A stretch of 7,263 nucleotides of DNA from the NCBI GenBank assembly GCA_027023175.1, contig JALVWW010000304.1, forward strand, positions 1 through 7,263, in the 5' to 3' direction. A model generated the notes under the pieces. It did no database searches. It had not been told where the DNA came from and worked only from the letters and a program-made list of their open reading frames with translations. The position numbers and the translations under genes were made by a program. Below, one piece after another: positions 5,722-7,263 of the stretch (the stretch's first letter is position 1; each line of letters starts with the position of its first letter). This DNA is from Campylobacterales bacterium. GTDB taxonomy: Bacteria > Campylobacterota > Campylobacteria > Campylobacterales > JALSKU01.

Positions 5722-6986
5722 TACAAATCTCTCGGGTCTATTATCTTCCCAGCAACCGCGCTAGCAGCTGCTACTGCAGAGTTTGCAAGGTATATTTTAC
5801 TACTTCTGTCACCCATCCTACCTACAAAGTTTCTGTTGGTGGTGGAAACACATTTTTCATCTTTGCCCAGTATTCCCATATATCCTCCCAAGCACGCTCC
5901 GCAGGTTGGATTGCTAAAAACTGCCCCGGCTTCACAAAATATATCAGTCAAGCCCTCTTTTTGTGCCTGGAGTGCTATTTTGTTGGTTGCCGGTGTTATT
6001 ATCATTCTAGTTTTTTTTGCTACTTTTTTGCCTTTTAAAATTTTGGCTGCAATTCTTAGGTCTTCCAGTCTCCCGTTTGTACAGCTTCCTATAAAAACCT
6101 GATCGATTTTTATATCATCACTTACGGCTTGCTCTATATATTTTCCATTAGACGGAAGATGTGGGTAAGCGATAACAGGACTCATGGAAGAGACATCTAT
6201 CTCTATGGTTTGAGAATAGTTAGCATCTGAGTCACTATAGAAGTATTCAGGCTCATCTCTTAGAGTTTTATCTTTTAAAAACTCTTTTGTGATATCATCG
6301 GCTGCGATTATACCGTTTTTTGCACCGGCTTCTATAGCCATATTGCAAAGAGAAAACCTATCATCCATTCCTAAGTATTGTATGGTATCACCGGTAAATT
6401 CGAGAGTTTTATACAAAGCTCCGTCAACTCCAAGTATTCTTATGACTTCAAGTATGATATCCTTTCCGTATATATGTTTCCCCGGTTTTCCGTTTAAAAT
6501 AACTTTTATAGCTTCTGGCACTTTAAACCAGTTTTTACCAGTTACCATGGCATATGCCAAATCGGTTGAGCCCATTCCTGTAGAAAATGCTCCAAGTGCT
6601 CCGTGAGTACAGGTGTGAGAGTCAGCCCCAATGATTACATCACCGGGTACAACAAGACCTTTTTCCGGCAACAGTGCATGCTCTATTCCCATATCTTTTT
6701 CATCAAAGAAGAGTTTTAAATTATGTTTGTATGCAAAATCTCTGCTTATCTTTGCCTGGTTTGCACTGGCTATATCTTTTGCCGGTATGAAATGGTCCAT
6801 TACTATAGAAAAATTATCAGGTTTGGCCAGCTTGGTTGCTCCAACATCTTCAAAAGCCTTTATAGAGATGGGAGTAGTGATATCATTACCTATAATCATA
6901 TCTATCTCGCAGTCGATAATGTCCCCGGCTTTTACATTTTTGCCTACATGGGCACTAAAAATCTTTTCAGTAATCGTTTGTTTCAT
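5721..6986 (-). CDS. leuC: 3-isopropylmalate dehydratase large subunit LeuC
   Basis: LeuC with LeuD isomerises 2-isopropylmalate to 3-isopropylmalate in leucine biosynthesis, using a [4Fe-4S] cluster. At 421 residues it is the shorter, prokaryotic/archaeal-type LeuC (HacA-like group) rather than the 460-470-residue E. coli type. Cluster ligands are Cys302 (GSCTNGR, 300-306), Cys362 and Cys365 (PTCGACLGG, 360-368). GADSHTCTHGALGAF (120-134) and NRNFVGRMG (384-392) are further aconitase-family signatures. The ATG follows AGAGGA by about 5 nt. No leuD is in the window: mobA follows directly. First gene of an apparent leuC-mobA-Dabb operon. The homologous homoaconitase or dimethylmalate-type enzymes are similar, but the sequence and context favour LeuC. 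Confidence 0.94.
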   Translation of the reverse strand: MKQTITEKIFSAHVGKNVKAGDIIDCEIDMIIGNDITTPISIKAFEDVGATKLAKPDNFSIVMDHFIPAKDIASANQAKISRDFAYKHNLKLFFDEKDMGIEHALLPEKGLVVPGDVIIGADSHTCTHGALGAFSTGMGSTDLAYAMVTGKNWFKVPEAIKVILNGKPGKHIYGKDIILEVIRILGVDGALYKTLEFTGDTIQYLGMDDRFSLCNMAIEAGAKNGIIAADDITKEFLKDKTLRDEPEYFYSDSDANYSQTIEIDVSSMSPVIAYPHLPSNGKYIEQAVSDDIKIDQVFIGSCTNGRLEDLRIAAKILKGKKVAKKTRMIITPATNKIALQAQKEGLTDIFCEAGAVFSNPTCGACLGGYMGILGKDEKCVSTTNRNFVGRMGDRSSKIYLANSAVAAASAVAGKIIDPRDL

Positions 6987-7014
6987 AATTCCTCTTTAAA
7001 TAAGTATAGACCCT

Positions 7015-7043
7015 ATTTTACCTGAAAAAATTTTAACAGTAAA
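7015..7043 (-). promoter_or_regulatory. Probable leuC promoter
   Basis: On the minus strand TTTACT (7043-7038) and TAAAAT (7020-7015) are separated by 17 bp, fitting a sigma-70 promoter. Transcription would start near 7008, leaving a leader of about 22 nt that holds the leuC SD. Another -10-like TATACT at 7008-7003 could serve with a later start. No leader peptide rich in Leu codons or attenuator hairpin is seen. Confidence 0.4.
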
Positions 7044-7056
7044 TAAAAATTGAATT

Positions 7057-7076
7057 TCTATACTATATTATATAGA
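7057..7076. repeat. AT-rich near-palindrome upstream of leuC
   Basis: The 20-bp stretch begins TCTATA and ends TATAGA. It matches its reverse complement at 16 of 20 positions, and TATAAT is present on the minus strand at 7072-7067. It is a possible operator or -10 region, but AT richness alone may explain it. Confidence 0.3.
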
Positions 7077-7263
7077 GATGTCATTATTGCGCCAAAGGAA
7101 AAACAACAGATAATTTTCTTAACTTTATCTCTCTCTTTTAACCTCCCTTTAAGCATTATTGCTATATAATTTCGTCCTTGTTTGAGAGAACGAGGCAGAA
7201 AAAGAGCTTTAAAAGCTTCCTTTTTCACGTTATTTAAAAACATATTAATGTCGATCTTTGAGA
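7058..7263 (-). CDS. Unrecognised reading frame open to the right edge (possibly a C-terminal fragment)
   Basis: On the minus strand this frame is open from the right edge to a TAG at 7058, 68 codons, with an internal ATG at 7243 that lacks a convincing SD. The other two minus frames close within 30 bp of the edge. The product is basic (many Lys and Arg), includes LPRSLKQGRNYIAIMLKG and ends in a hydrophobic stretch with two adjacent Cys (CCFSFGAIMTSLYNIV). Arginine codons include CGT, CGA and AGG as well as AGA, unlike the AGA-rich neighbours, so it may be non-coding. I recognise no family. If real, it most likely is the C-terminus of a gene that continues to the right, upstream of leuC on the same strand. 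Confidence 0.3.
   Translation of the reverse strand, partial: SKIDINMFLNNVKKEAFKALFLPRSLKQGRNYIAIMLKGRLKERDKVKKIICCFSFGAIMTSLYNIV
7176..7195. other. Hairpin-forming sequence
   Basis: CCTTGTT and AACGAGG form a 7-bp stem in plus-strand RNA (one G-U pair), with a 6-nt loop TGAGAG. It is not followed by a U run, so a terminator is unlikely. It may be part of an RNA element or chance. Confidence 0.25.

Noticed and set aside
6631..7025. Plus-strand frames opposite leuC
   Set aside because: Shadows of leuC; no SD or domain and hydrophobic-rich translation typical of antisense frames.
7108..7130. AGATAA/TTATCT stem as a terminator before leuC on the minus strand
   Set aside because: A 6-bp AT-only stem with an 11-nt loop is too weak, and the following T run is interrupted.
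7248..7263. ATG at 7248 as the start of a plus-strand gene leaving the window
   Set aside because: Only five codons are visible and no SD precedes it.
1..7263. CRISPR arrays, tRNA or rRNA genes, insertion sequences, attachment sites
   Set aside because: No direct repeats with spacers, no cloverleaf or rRNA-like stretches, and no transposase or terminal inverted repeats were seen on reading both strands.

Overview
This AT-rich window with short intergenic gaps most likely comes from a Campylobacterota (Epsilonproteobacteria) chromosome. Pointers are AGA-dominated arginine use, tightly overlapping operons, TTG/GTG starts behind good Shine-Dalgarno (SD) sequences, and a four-gene STAS-MlaE / MlaF / MlaD / auxiliary-lipoprotein cluster resembling the iam locus of Campylobacter jejuni. 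Genus cannot be fixed by eye; a free-living Sulfurimonas-like relative is only a guess.

Layout. (1) Positions 1-1299, minus strand: moaC (molybdenum cofactor, step 1), a DUF493/YbeD-like small protein, and a Lys/Glu-rich helical protein of unknown function that runs off the left edge. (2) Positions 1300-1350: a 51-bp divergent control region with two extended -10 elements back to back in an imperfect palindrome. (3) Positions 1351-4807, plus strand: a lipid-transport ABC importer/exporter operon of the Mla/MCE type, mlaE (with fused N-terminal STAS domain), mlaF, mlaD and an outer-membrane-type lipoprotein, with gaps or overlaps of only a few bases. (4) Positions 4823-6986, minus strand: leuC (leucine biosynthesis), mobA (molybdenum cofactor guanylylation) and a small Dabb-fold protein, joined by 1-bp and 4-bp overlaps. 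It converges on the mla operon with a 15-bp gap. (5) Positions 6987-7263: a probable leuC promoter, then a minus-strand reading frame open to the right edge that I do not recognise.

How the genes work together. MlaE, MlaF and MlaD would form an inner-membrane complex moving phospholipid or a related hydrophobic molecule through a periplasmic MCE ring, with the lipoprotein as the probable outer-membrane partner. MoaC and MobA act early and late in making molybdenum cofactor, which suggests the host uses molybdoenzymes such as nitrate reductase or formate dehydrogenase; none is in the window. LeuC needs a LeuD small subunit, which is not here.

Most of the window is ordinary core genome and I see no clearly new system. 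Best leads: the mutually overlapping divergent promoters with an apparently leaderless mlaE, the STAS-MlaE fusion with an extended MlaD and a lipoprotein but no MlaC/MlaA, the unnamed helical protein at 1-566, and the unexplained right end.
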